Shown: positions 1 to 7,020, counted from the stretch's first letter. The stretch is 13,864 bases of DNA from Acidimicrobiia bacterium (GCA_025923175.1 JAICGL010000040.1:1-13864), one strand, 5' to 3'. Numbers and translations are program-made. Notes: a model not told the origin generated them from the letters alone.

Positions 1-2
1 GC

Positions 3-740
3 ACCGGGGAGCTCCACGTGTGCGACCCCGTGGCCGACCACGAACTCGACCTCTGGCTGCTGGTCGACGTCTCGGCCAGTCAGCACTTCGGGACCACGAT
101 CCGGGAGAAGCGCGAGGTGGTCGTAGGGCTGGCCGCCGCCTTCGGTCTGCCGGCTTCCCGCCTGGCCAATCGGGTGGGAGCGGTCATCGTCGGCAATGGC
201 GAGGTGGTGACCGTTCCTCCTGCCACGGGCCGGACGCGTCTCCTCGCGCTGCTCCGTCGGATGCTCGCCACCCCGGCCTGGGAAGGGGAGGGCCGCACCG
301 ACCTGGCCGCGGCGGTCGGGCTGTTGCAGCGGATGGCCCGCCGGCGGGCGGTGGTGGTCGTGATCTCCGACTTCCTGTGCCCGCCGGGTTGGGAAGCGGC
401 TTTGGGCCGTCTCGGCGCCCGCCACGACCTCGTTGTGGCCGAGGTCGTCGACCCCCGGGAGCTGGAGCTACCCCGGATGGGGGTCCTCACCCTGGTCGAT
501 CCCGAGACAGGCCGCTCCCGCGTCGTCGACACCGCCCGGGCAGGACTGCGCGCAGCGTTCGCCGATGCGGCGAGTACGCAGCGGGCGGCCGTCTCCGCCG
601 CCATCGCCCGGGCCGGCGCCGACCACCTGGTCGTGTCCACCGACGCCGACTGGCTCGGTGAGGCGCTGGCCTTCTTCGCCCGGCGCACCCGGCGCCGCGC
701 TTACCGGGCTGCCCCCGACCGGACGGGTGGCGCATCGTGA
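3..740 (+). CDS. DUF58 family protein, C-terminal part (5' end outside window)
   Basis: The reading frame is open from base 3 with no stop, so the gene starts left of the window; the in-frame GTG at 18 is probably an internal valine. About 245 residues are visible, against roughly 300-450 for complete DUF58 proteins. DUF58 proteins carry a VWA-like fold, and here the strand ending in LLVDVSASQ supplies a DxSxS metal-site motif. A second core strand, VVVVISDF, lies near base 350. The gene ends at TGA 738-740 and overlaps the GTG of the next gene by 4 bases (GTGA), which implies translational coupling. In mycobacteria and many other bacteria DUF58 genes sit between a MoxR AAA+ ATPase gene and a VWA membrane protein gene, so a moxR-like gene is expected just upstream (inference). 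These systems are thought to act in complex assembly or envelope stress; the exact substrate is unknown. Family call firm, role uncertain. Confidence 0.88.
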   Translation, partial: TGELHVCDPVADHELDLWLLVDVSASQHFGTTIREKREVVVGLAAAFGLPASRLANRVGAVIVGNGEVVTVPPATGRTRLLALLRRMLATPAWEGEGRTDLAAAVGLLQRMARRRAVVVVISDFLCPPGWEAALGRLGARHDLVVAEVVDPRELELPRMGVLTLVDPETGRSRVVDTARAGLRAAFADAASTQRAAVSAAIARAGADHLVVSTDADWLGEALAFFARRTRRRAYRAAPDRTGGAS

Positions 741-1668
741 CGTTCGTCGCTCCCGCCCGTCTCGGGCTCCTGTTCCTCGTGGCCGGCCTCGCCGTCACCT
801 ATGTCCTCGCCCAACGCCGCCGTCCCCGGTACGCCGTTCGGTTCACGAACCTCGATCTCCTCGATGTCGTCGCCCCGAACCGGCCCGGGGTGCGACGCCA
901 CGTGCCGGCCGCAATGGCGCTGGCCGCGGCCGGTGCCATGGTGCTCGCCCTGGCGCACCCCGTCCGGCCGGTCCTCGTGAGCCGGGCGACGGGGGCGGTG
1001 GTGGTGGCGGTGGACGTTTCCCCTTCGATGATGGCCACCGACGTGCCGCCGACCCGTCTGGCTTCCGCCCGTCAGGCTGTGGCGCGCTTCGCCGAGCTCC
1101 TCCCGGACCAGATCGAGCTCGGCCTGGTCAGCTTCGCCGGCACCGCCGTCGTGGCCGTCCCCCGACCTCCGACCACGAACTGGTCCGCCGGGCGCTCGAA
1201 CAGTTGCAGTTTCGTTCGCAAACCGCCGTGGGAGAAGCGATCCACGCCTCCCTCGACGCCCTCGGCGCTGAGCGGGGAGGGGGGGAGTCCGCTGTCGTCG
1301 TGCTCTCCGATGGGGCCACCACGACGGGCCGCCCCGACGATGCCGCAGCCGAACAGGCCCGCATCTCCGGCGTCCCGGTCTCCACCATCGCGTTCGGCAC
1401 GCCGGGTGGCACGGTCGTCCTGGGCGGCGAGACGCTGTCGGTCCCGCCGGACGGCTCCGCCCTCCGGGCCATCGCCGAAGCCACCGGTGGCCGGTTCTTC
1501 GAGGCGGCCTCGGGCGCTGAGTTGGCCGACGTGTACCGCACCATCGGCCGGTCGGTCACGACAACCGAGGAACTCCAAGACCTCACCGCCTGGTTCGTCG
1601 GCGCCGCCCTGGCCGCCCTCCTCCTCGCGTCCGCCCTGGCCCTGGCCTGGTTCGCCCGTCTCCCGTGA
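737..1668 (+). CDS. BatA-like VWA domain membrane protein, interrupted by a -1 frameshift
   Basis: The GTG start at 737 overlaps the DUF58 stop. Residues 1-141 read in one frame and the rest in another; the switch falls at a run of five C (1159-1163). One extra C restores a continuous protein of about 310 residues, the usual length for this family. The N-terminal part has two hydrophobic segments (about 8-26 and 57-73) and the MIDAS motif DVSPS at 93-97. After the switch come a QTAVGEAI segment (MIDAS threonine), VVVLSDGATTTG (MIDAS aspartate), and a C-terminal membrane helix rich in Ala and Leu just before the stop at 1666-1668. This is the layout of BatA and of the mycobacterial protein encoded next to a DUF58 gene: membrane-anchored, VWA domain outside the lipid, partner of a MoxR ATPase. 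Both halves keep conserved sequence, so the shift is either a sequencing or assembly error or a very recent mutation. Confidence 0.85.
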
Positions 1669-1681
1669 CCAACCCCCGCTG

Positions 1682-2677
1682 TTAGCGGGCGATACGGCGC
1701 GCTGCCCCGATGGTGGCGGCCACTCCGAAGGACCCGAGTCCGGCGATGGTGAGGGCCCGGCGATGGATGCTGGCCCACACGGCGCGGTTCGCATCGCGGG
1801 AGCGGGCGTCGAAGGAGCCGTGGGCGCCATGATCTCCGGGAAGCGGCTGCCACAGGTTGGCGGGACGCTCGGGGTCGGCCGGCTCGTCCGTCTGCTGGGA
1901 GGCAACGCCGTCCCGGCCGAGCTTCCAGTCGAGGTATCCGGGGAAGAGTCGATTTCCGACAATGGCCAGGACCGTCCGCTCGGTCAGCCACATCTCACGC
2001 CGGGGATGATCGGCCATGTGGAGCACGGCCCGGGCGATCAGCTCCGGCTGGTAGATGGGCGGCACCGGCTGGGCTCGGCGAGGCAAGCGGGACAGCACCC
2101 AATCGAACTGGGGAGTATTGACCGCCGGCAGCTGCACCATTCCGATCCGGACCCGGCTGTGGCTGTGCACCAGCTCGCAGCGGATCGACTCGGTGAAGCC
2201 CTCGACGGCGTGCTTGGCGCCGCAGTAGGCCGACTGCGCCGGGATCCCCCGGTAGGCCAGGGCCGAGCCGACCTGGACGATGACCCCGGCGTCGCGGGGC
2301 AGCATGCGGCGCAGCGCCGCCCGGGTCCCATTGACGTAGCCGTGATAGGTGACATCGGTCACCCGCCGGAACTCGTCAGGCGTGATGTCGGTGAACAGCG
2401 CGAACACCGACACCATGGCATTGTTGACCCACACGTCGATCGGTCCGAGCTCCGATTCGATCCGGGCGGCGGCCTCCTCGACGGCTGCTGCGTCGGCGAC
2501 ATCGGTCGGTAGCGCGAGCGCTCGTCCACCGTTCGCTTGAACCTCCTTGGCCGCCGCCTCCAAGCCGTCCCGACCGCGCGCCAGGAGCCCGACGGTTGCG
2601 CCGCGCTCCCCGAATGCCCGCGTCACGGCCCGTCCCACGCCGGCGCTCGCTCCCGTCACCACCACGACCTTGCCCAC
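1682..2677 (-). CDS. SDR family NAD(P)-dependent oxidoreductase with C-terminal extension
   Basis: This 331-residue protein has the full set of classical short-chain dehydrogenase marks: a TGASAGVG nucleotide-binding loop at 8-15, Asp in PTDV near 59, NNA at 85-87, catalytic Ser138, and Tyr151 with Lys155 in YCGAK. The reaction should be NAD(P)H-dependent oxidation or reduction of an alcohol or carbonyl; the substrate cannot be read from sequence. The core usually ends near 250 residues. Here about 70 more follow, polar at first and ending in a short hydrophobic stretch and an Arg-rich tail (about 308-331) that could associate with the membrane. The GTG start is supported by GGAGG six bases upstream on the minus strand. 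The stop (TAA, 1682-1684) lies 13 bases from the stop of the convergent VWA gene. It is separated from the copper operon upstream by two strong hairpins, so it probably has its own promoter. Confidence 0.93.
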   Translation of the reverse strand: MGKVVVVTGASAGVGRAVTRAFGERGATVGLLARGRDGLEAAAKEVQANGGRALALPTDVADAAAVEEAAARIESELGPIDVWVNNAMVSVFALFTDITPDEFRRVTDVTYHGYVNGTRAALRRMLPRDAGVIVQVGSALAYRGIPAQSAYCGAKHAVEGFTESIRCELVHSHSRVRIGMVQLPAVNTPQFDWVLSRLPRRAQPVPPIYQPELIARAVLHMADHPRREMWLTERTVLAIVGNRLFPGYLDWKLGRDGVASQQTDEPADPERPANLWQPLPGDHGAHGSFDARSRDANRAVWASIHRRALTIAGLGSFGVAATIGAARRIAR

Positions 2678-2754
2678 GAGTTGCCTCCATTCGCTCGGCC
2701 GCTGGCATACCCGCCGCTCTGGCCCTCCATGTGTTCGCCGCTGGTGGGTGCCGG

Positions 2755-2796
2755 GCGAGCGGCCGGGGCGGGGAAGGGAACGCTCCGGCCGCTCGC
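2755..2796 (-). terminator. Strong GC hairpin, second of a tandem pair after the copper operon
   Basis: GCGAGCGGCCGG at 2755-2766 is perfectly complementary to CCGGCCGCTCGC at 2785-2796. Four more inner pairs (2767-2770 with 2781-2784, one of them G-U) extend the stem to 16 pairs around a 10-base loop. It lies between the cupredoxin stop and the SDR start. No T-run follows on either strand, as is common for actinobacterial terminators. Terminator function is inferred from position and stem strength. Confidence 0.65.
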
Positions 2797-2798
2797 GG

Positions 2799-2830
2799 CG
2801 ATGCGCTTGGCGGGCGGGGCTAGCGCATCG
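2799..2830 (-). terminator. Hairpin directly after the cupredoxin stop, first of a tandem pair
   Basis: CGATGCGCT at 2799-2807 is perfectly complementary to AGCGCATCG at 2822-2830, with a 14-base G-rich loop. On the minus strand it begins 12 bases after the cupredoxin stop codon (2843-2845) and is followed two bases later by the stronger hairpin at 2755-2796. The pair looks like a tandem terminator; there is no T-run, so function is inferred. Confidence 0.6.
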
Positions 2831-2842
2831 CGTCCCGGCGGC

Positions 2843-3247
2843 TTAGCCGACCGTGAGCGGTGCCTCCATTCCCGCCTGGCGGTGGCCGGGAATGTCGCAG
2901 TACATGGTGTAGGTGCCCGGCTCCAGCTTGACGGTATCGGTGTCGACGTCCCCCTTCGAGGCGACGTCAAGCTTGACGCCGTTGACGCCGTCGATGACGA
3001 GCGTGTGCGGGACGGCTCCTGCGTTCACGTACTCAATTGCGACAGTTCCCGGTGCCGCCCGCAGATCCTTGGGCGCCAGGGCGAACTCGTGCGCCTCGAC
3101 CCGTAGGGCTCCCGAGGGTGCGGCGTCGTTTGTCACCTGACCCGCTTCCTTCGCTTCTCCGCCACCGTCGCCGCCGCAGGCGCCAAGGCCGAGGGCGGCG
3201 GTCAGGCCGATGGCGGCGAAAGCCGCACGTTTCGTTGCTGTTCTCAT
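2843..3247 (-). CDS. Cupredoxin-like copper-binding lipoprotein
   Basis: The product has 134 residues. The N-terminus is a lipoprotein signal: Arg and Lys near the start, a hydrophobic stretch at 8-20, and a lipobox LGAC with Cys24 as the predicted lipidation site, followed by a Gly-rich tether. The rest is one cupredoxin domain. Type 1 copper ligands are predicted as His81 (in VPHTLVI), Cys117 and His122 (in YCDIPGH) and Met127, the classic C-x4-H-x4-M spacing. It should be a membrane-anchored, extracytoplasmic one-electron carrier. The ATG at 3245-3247 is chosen because AGGAGG sits just upstream and the signal peptide begins there. The same frame stays open far upstream, but only as a shadow of the oxidase gene. 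It lies 67 bases after the multicopper oxidase and probably shares its transcript, so it may deliver electrons to that enzyme or hold copper for it (inference). Plastocyanin-like and sulfocyanin-like proteins are the nearest named groups I can suggest. Confidence 0.92.
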   Translation of the reverse strand: MRTATKRAAFAAIGLTAALGLGACGGDGGGEAKEAGQVTNDAAPSGALRVEAHEFALAPKDLRAAPGTVAIEYVNAGAVPHTLVIDGVNGVKLDVASKGDVDTDTVKLEPGTYTMYCDIPGHRQAGMEAPLTVG

Positions 3248-3314
3248 GCTTCTTCCTCCTCGTGTGAACGGAATGGCCGGTATCGGCCGGTCGTTGGTTA
3301 GAGATGCTGTGGCC

Positions 3315-4394
3315 TCACTCGACGTAGAGAGCGCTGAACATGCCGAACATCCCGTGGGGCCCTTCGGCGTGCGAGAGCACATGGCAGTGGAAGGCCCATG
3401 CGCCAGGGTTGTCGGCGACAACGATTGCGTCCCAGCGCTCGAACGGCGCGATGGTGAGGGTGTCGCACCGGAACGGCTGCGAGAGCAAGTAGCCGTCCCG
3501 GGCGAACACTTCGAAGGTGAGACCGTGGAGGTGGATGGGGTGGGCGAGGGCGCCGTAGTTGAGGAACCGGAAACGCACCCGCTCGCCCTGCCGGGCGGCA
3601 TAGGCCGGCGTGGCGGGAAAACCCTTGCCGTTGATGGTGAAACCCCCGAGTCCGTCGTTGAGCACGAAGAGGTAGTCCCGGTCGGCGGCGGGCTCGGGTA
3701 TGGAGCGGGGTTCGACCAGGAGTGGTCCGGCGAGGCCTTTGGTGACCTGCTCCGCCGAGTTGTGATGCGAGTGGTACATGTGGGTGCCGGCCGGTCCGGG
3801 AGTGAACTCGTAGACGAAGGATCCGCCCGGGGGAATGGGATCCTGGGTCACGAAGGTCACTCCGTCCATGACATTCGGGACTCGCTGGCCGTGCCAGTGG
3901 ACCGAGGTGCTCTGGTCGAGTTGGTTGCGGACCACGACCCGCACGGGTTCGCCTTCCACGATCCGCAAGGTCGGTCCGGGCACCATTCCGTTGTAGGCCA
4001 GCGCATCTGCCCACTGTCCGGGTGCCACTTCCCAACGAAGCGGGGCGGCCGTGAGTTCGAAGATGCGCCGGCCGGCCTCCATTCGAAATGGTGCCTCCAC
4101 GGCACCGATCCCCTCGGTGATGGGATTGACGCGGTTGCGCTCGAAGGCTTCGACGCCCGCCCGGTGGTGGGCGTCCATCTCCTGCGGGCTCAGCGGCGCT
4201 GGGCCTGCGTGTGTGGCACCGGCCAGCCGCGCTGGCGCGCGGTCCGTTCCGGCTCGGCCGTTTCCCCTCCAGCCCACGCCGGTGGCTACGGCTGCGAACC
4301 CGGTGCCGGCGCCGAGGGCTCCAAGGAAACGGCGGCGAGGAACCGTTGCGCCGGCTCTCCGCCGCGAACCGTCTCCGACCGGGAAGTGATCCAT
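3315..4394 (-). CDS. Two-domain multicopper oxidase (laccase-like), Tat-exported
   Basis: The product has 359 residues. A twin-arginine signal is visible as PRRRFLG at 19-25 followed by an Ala/Gly-rich hydrophobic stretch, so the enzyme is folded with its copper before export. All four copper motifs are present: HWHG (166-169), HSHH (208-211), HPIHLHG (285-291) and HCHVLSH (336-342). They predict one type 1 copper and a trinuclear cluster that reduces O2 to water. The size matches two-domain (small) laccases, which act as trimers. After His342 the likely axial ligand Met349 is seven residues away instead of the usual five, with a His at +5. The ATG at 4392-4394 is preceded by GGAGG seven bases upstream. 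The substrate is unknown; phenols, metal ions such as Cu(I) or Mn(II), or the downstream cupredoxin are candidates. A copper nitrite reductase is less likely, since motifs for the trinuclear cluster are complete. It is divergent from a sensor kinase gene 55 bases away. Confidence 0.95.
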   Translation of the reverse strand: MDHFPVGDGSRRRAGATVPRRRFLGALGAGTGFAAVATGVGWRGNGRAGTDRAPARLAGATHAGPAPLSPQEMDAHHRAGVEAFERNRVNPITEGIGAVEAPFRMEAGRRIFELTAAPLRWEVAPGQWADALAYNGMVPGPTLRIVEGEPVRVVVRNQLDQSTSVHWHGQRVPNVMDGVTFVTQDPIPPGGSFVYEFTPGPAGTHMYHSHHNSAEQVTKGLAGPLLVEPRSIPEPAADRDYLFVLNDGLGGFTINGKGFPATPAYAARQGERVRFRFLNYGALAHPIHLHGLTFEVFARDGYLLSQPFRCDTLTIAPFERWDAIVVADNPGAWAFHCHVLSHAEGPHGMFGMFSALYVE

Positions 4395-4416
4395 GGCACA
4401 CCTCCGTAAACGCGAA

Positions 4417-4449
4417 GAGGCCGGCCGCTCCGAAGGAGCAACCGGCCTC
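4417..4449 (+). promoter_or_regulatory. Leader hairpin holding the kinase ribosome-binding site
   Basis: GAGGCCGG (4417-4424) pairs with CCGGCCTC (4442-4449), and inside it GCTCC (4427-4431) pairs with GGAGC (4435-4439). A CC/AA internal loop separates the two stems and the terminal loop is GAA. The only good Shine-Dalgarno (AAGGAG, 4433-4438) before the chosen GTG at 4450 is largely buried in the inner stem. The structure fills most of the 55-base gap between divergent genes. It may restrict kinase translation or act on the oxidase leader on the other strand. Structure is seen, function is inferred. Confidence 0.5.
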
Positions 4450-5673
4450 GTGACCGTGGACCCTGGCGGCCGTCGTGAGCCGCAGCAGGATGACTACTTG
4501 CAGTCGACTCTAGCGGGCGGCGCCCGCATTCTCGAACCGTTCCATCTCGGCATGGTGCGCGTGGCCCTCGCCCTCGGATGGGTCTCGGCCGCGGTGGTGG
4601 CGGCAGGCGCCGCGCTTCCGCATTTCCACCACGACCGCATGTTCCACGGCCCGATCCTGCTTCTCGCCCTTGCAGCGGCGGTCGGAAACGGCGTGCTGGC
4701 CCTGCTGCCGTGGCGCCGGTGGGTCGGGACGCAACGAGCTGCCCACCTGCTCACCGCGTGGGCGGCCGCCGTGGTCGTGATGGTGGCCGGTCTCGTCTAT
4801 GCGGGCGGCGGATGGACGTCTGACTACTACCTGCTCTACTTCCTCGTCATTCCTTTCGTGGCCGCGACCGAACCCGTCCGCCGTCAGCTCGTCCTTTACG
4901 CCCTCATCCTCATCGGCTACCTGGTGGCCGTGATGTCCATACCCGACGATCCCCTGTCCGGGATGATCATGGTCCGCCTCGCAGTGCTCGGCGCCGCTTG
5001 CGCTGTCGGAACGTTCCTGGCTCGGGCGCTGCATCGCACCACCGTCGGTCGGGTGAGGGCCGAGGAGGCGGTCCGGATGGAACGGCTCCTCACCACCGAG
5101 GCGCACCACAGGATCAAGAACAATCTGCAACTGGTGGCCGACCTCCTGATCCTCGAGGCGGACCGGGCGCGCACCAACCCTTCGGTGGTGGTGGAGGAGA
5201 CGCTCAGTCGGATTCAGAGTGTGGCTGCAGTGCACCAGTCGCTGGCGCAGCGGTCGGCGGGAAGAGTCGCGTTGCGACCCGTGGTCGAGCGGATCGCCGG
5301 CCTGGTCGGCGATCGCCTCGGACGGAAGGTAGAGGTGGACGGTGACGACGTCACCTTGACTGGACGGGCGGCGACCTGGACCGCATTGGTGGCCAACGAA
5401 CTCGTGGTCAACGCACTTCGTCACGGACGCGGCGACGTCACCATCTCCCTGGCCGCCGATCCTGATGGCGAAGAAGCCGAATTGGTGGTCGAGGACGGCG
5501 GACCGGGGCCAGCGGCGGCGGCTCCGGGGCTCGGGCTCGCCCTGGTGCGTCGCCTTGTCGAGGAAGGCCTGCGCGGCACGGTGACCAGCGAGGTCCGTGA
5601 CCGTCGTTACCGCGTCGAGGTCCGGTTCCCTGTCGGGGAGGAGGTGTTGGACCATGCGGGTGCTCATCGCTGA
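4450..5673 (+). CDS. Membrane sensor histidine kinase, HisKA_2 family
   Basis: From the GTG at 4450 the product has 407 residues. About six hydrophobic helices cover residues 38-191, then a short linker leads to the HisKA_2 box AHHRIKNNLQ with the phospho-accepting His at 220. The ATPase domain follows: N-box NELVVNAL (316-323), EDGGPGP (348-354) and GLGLAL (360-365). It should phosphorylate the response regulator encoded next to it, whose ATG lies 20 bases inside this gene's end. The loop after the first helix is His-rich (HFHHDRMFHG, residues 58-67) and should face outside, which could be a metal site (inference). The start is uncertain. An in-frame ATG at 4393 would overlap the start codon of the divergent oxidase, so I prefer GTG 4450 with AAGGAG 11 bases upstream; ATG 4552 is another option that still keeps all helices. 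Confidence 0.88.
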   Translation: MTVDPGGRREPQQDDYLQSTLAGGARILEPFHLGMVRVALALGWVSAAVVAAGAALPHFHHDRMFHGPILLLALAAAVGNGVLALLPWRRWVGTQRAAHLLTAWAAAVVVMVAGLVYAGGGWTSDYYLLYFLVIPFVAATEPVRRQLVLYALILIGYLVAVMSIPDDPLSGMIMVRLAVLGAACAVGTFLARALHRTTVGRVRAEEAVRMERLLTTEAHHRIKNNLQLVADLLILEADRARTNPSVVVEETLSRIQSVAAVHQSLAQRSAGRVALRPVVERIAGLVGDRLGRKVEVDGDDVTLTGRAATWTALVANELVVNALRHGRGDVTISLAADPDGEEAELVVEDGGPGPAAAAPGLGLALVRRLVEEGLRGTVTSEVRDRRYRVEVRFPVGEEVLDHAGAHR

Positions 5674-6226
5674 GGACGACCCGATCATCGCCCTCGGGCT
5701 CGAGACCAAGCTCGCTGCTCTGGGCCACGAGGTGGTGGCCCGCGTGGCCGACGGGCACAGCGCCGTCCGAGAAGCAGCCCGGACGTGCCCCGACGCCGTT
5801 GTCATGGACGTGGTCATGCCCGGCATCGACGGACTCGAGGCCGCTTGCGCCATCACCCGATCCCGACCTGTGCCCATCGTGGCCATCACAGCCCATGACC
5901 AATCGGAGTTCGTGGAGCGGGCCATCCGCTGCGGCGTGGCGGCCTACCTGGTGAAGCCGGTGGACGGCCGCCAGGTCGAGCGCGCGCTGCGCCTGGCCGT
6001 ATCCCGCTACGCAGAGTTCGAGACGATGCGGACCGAAGTCGGGCGCCTCCAAGAAGCCCTCGAGACCCGCCGCCTGGTGGAGCGCGCCAAGGGCATCCTC
6101 ATGGACCGCGCCGGCCTCCCCGAGGAGGAGGCATTCCTCAAGATCCAGCGCCGGGCGCGGGACAGCAACCGCACCATGGCTGACGTCGCCCGTCAGATCA
6201 TCGACGCAGCAGACATCCTGCAGTGA
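5654..6226 (+). CDS. Response regulator with ANTAR RNA-binding output domain
   Basis: The product has 190 residues. The receiver domain (1-118) has acidic Asp9/Asp10 after Glu8 in LIAEDDP, phospho-acceptor Asp52 in VVMDVVMPG, Thr79 and Lys101 in YLVKPVD. A short coiled linker rich in Glu and Leu (120-140) leads to an ANTAR domain (about 140-185) with the recognisable ERAKGILMDRAGL start. ANTAR proteins bind paired hairpins in nascent RNA and prevent termination, so phosphorylation by the upstream kinase should switch on read-through of target transcripts. The ATG is preceded by GGAGGAGG at 5637-5644 with nine bases of spacing, all inside the kinase gene, and overlaps that gene by 20 bases. 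HisKA_2 kinases paired with ANTAR regulators are an established two-component type. The targets are not evident here. Confidence 0.95.
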   Translation: MRVLIAEDDPIIALGLETKLAALGHEVVARVADGHSAVREAARTCPDAVVMDVVMPGIDGLEAACAITRSRPVPIVAITAHDQSEFVERAIRCGVAAYLVKPVDGRQVERALRLAVSRYAEFETMRTEVGRLQEALETRRLVERAKGILMDRAGLPEEEAFLKIQRRARDSNRTMADVARQIIDAADILQ

Positions 6227-6561
6227 CCGGGCGCCCGACCTGTGCAGTGAGTGGCGATGGACCACCCGGCTGACGCGGTCTCCTTTCGTCAGATTTATCG
6301 ATCATGTACTAGAAATATATTGGACTGCTGCTGGAGGAGAAGCCTCCGCAGCAACCGGAATGGTGGTCGTCGTCGCCACCGGTCCGCTGCACCTAAGCGG
6401 CGCTCGTGGGCCTGTTCTCGCCTAGACCTGCGTCGAGCCCGGTGCTCTCCCGAGCGTCGAGGCCGAGCGCGCAAGCTCGCTGGTTCCCTGCGGCTTTCGT
6501 CAGCGATCGGCGGTGCTGACGGTCGGCATCGCAAGGGAGACGCGAGAGAAAGGAGCCAGTG
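6227..6561. other. Intergenic region with an AT-rich island
   Basis: No convincing gene is seen. The most distinct part is an AT-rich island at about 6293-6321, including TATATT at 6316-6321, in otherwise GC-rich sequence. Two small adjacent hairpins follow: GAGC/GCTC at 6435-6447 with a five-base loop, and CGAGC/GCTCG at 6464-6479 with a six-base loop. The region probably carries the promoter of the stress-protein gene and the end of the two-component transcript. A short open frame across it is Arg-rich and resembles nothing I know. Confidence 0.5.
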
Positions 6562-7020
6562 GTGAAGCGCATCGTGGTCGGGGTGGACGGTTCGCCGGGC
6601 TCTGCCCGGGCGCTGCGGTGGGCGATCGGTCTCGCCCAGCACGAGGAGGCCGAGATCGTCGCCGTGTACGCACTGGGTCCGGTAGAGGACTTGGCCCGCG
6701 GGGCGAGCAACGCCGTGGCGGCCGGTCTCGGCCTGCCGTCCTCGGAGGCCGGCTCGTGGCGGGCGGAGATGCGACGGCAGATGGAGCACGATTGGTGTGC
6801 CGCTCTTGTGGCGTCAGGATTGCCGTTCAGGACGCGGCTGGAGCAGGCGTCAGCCCCCGCCGCGCTCATGGCGGTGGCCGACCGAGAGGATGCCGATCTC
6901 ATCGTTGTCGGAGCCCATGGTCACGGAAGCTTTGAGGATCGTGTGCTGGGCGGTGTGAGCTACAAGGTGAGCCATCGGGCGCATCAGCCGGTGGTCATCG
7001 TGCCCCCCGAAGCAGCGTGA
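6562..7020 (+). CDS. Universal stress protein (UspA family)
   Basis: The product has 152 residues, typical for one Usp domain. It opens with KRIVVGVDGS, the first strand and its conserved Asp, and ends with the nucleotide-binding loop VVGAHGHGSFEDRVLGG and the last strand PVVIV. The ATP-binding pattern G-x2-G-x9-G-(S/T) is present as Gly117, Gly120 and Gly130, but the last position is Gly131 instead of Ser or Thr. Two GTG codons stand in tandem at 6559 and 6562. AAAGGAG at 6549-6555 gives only three bases of spacing to the first and six to the second, so 6562 is chosen. These are cytoplasmic proteins, usually dimers, induced by stress or hypoxia and often bound to ATP or AMP. The stop overlaps the next small gene by 4 bases. 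Confidence 0.93.
   Translation: MKRIVVGVDGSPGSARALRWAIGLAQHEEAEIVAVYALGPVEDLARGASNAVAAGLGLPSSEAGSWRAEMRRQMEHDWCAALVASGLPFRTRLEQASAPAALMAVADREDADLIVVGAHGHGSFEDRVLGGVSYKVSHRAHQPVVIVPPEAA

Noticed and set aside
1669..2512. Plus-strand frame that continues past the VWA gene in its unshifted frame
   Set aside because: After the C run this frame turns into Pro/Ser/Arg-rich nonsense and then runs antisense to the SDR gene; it is open only because stops are rare in GC-rich DNA.
3248..3601. Upstream extension of the cupredoxin frame on the minus strand
   Set aside because: It overlaps the end of the oxidase gene in another frame, while the ATG at 3247 has a strong ribosome-binding site and begins a signal peptide.
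4510..5925. Long open frame on the minus strand, antisense to the kinase and response regulator
   Set aside because: It mirrors two genes with full domain motifs, has no ribosome-binding site or known motif, and its odd His/Asp/Gly-rich composition is typical of GC-rich shadow frames.
6435..6479. Two adjacent small hairpins as an ANTAR target site
   Set aside because: ANTAR targets have two six-base loops with A at position 1 and G at position 4. Here the loops have five and six bases and lack these residues.
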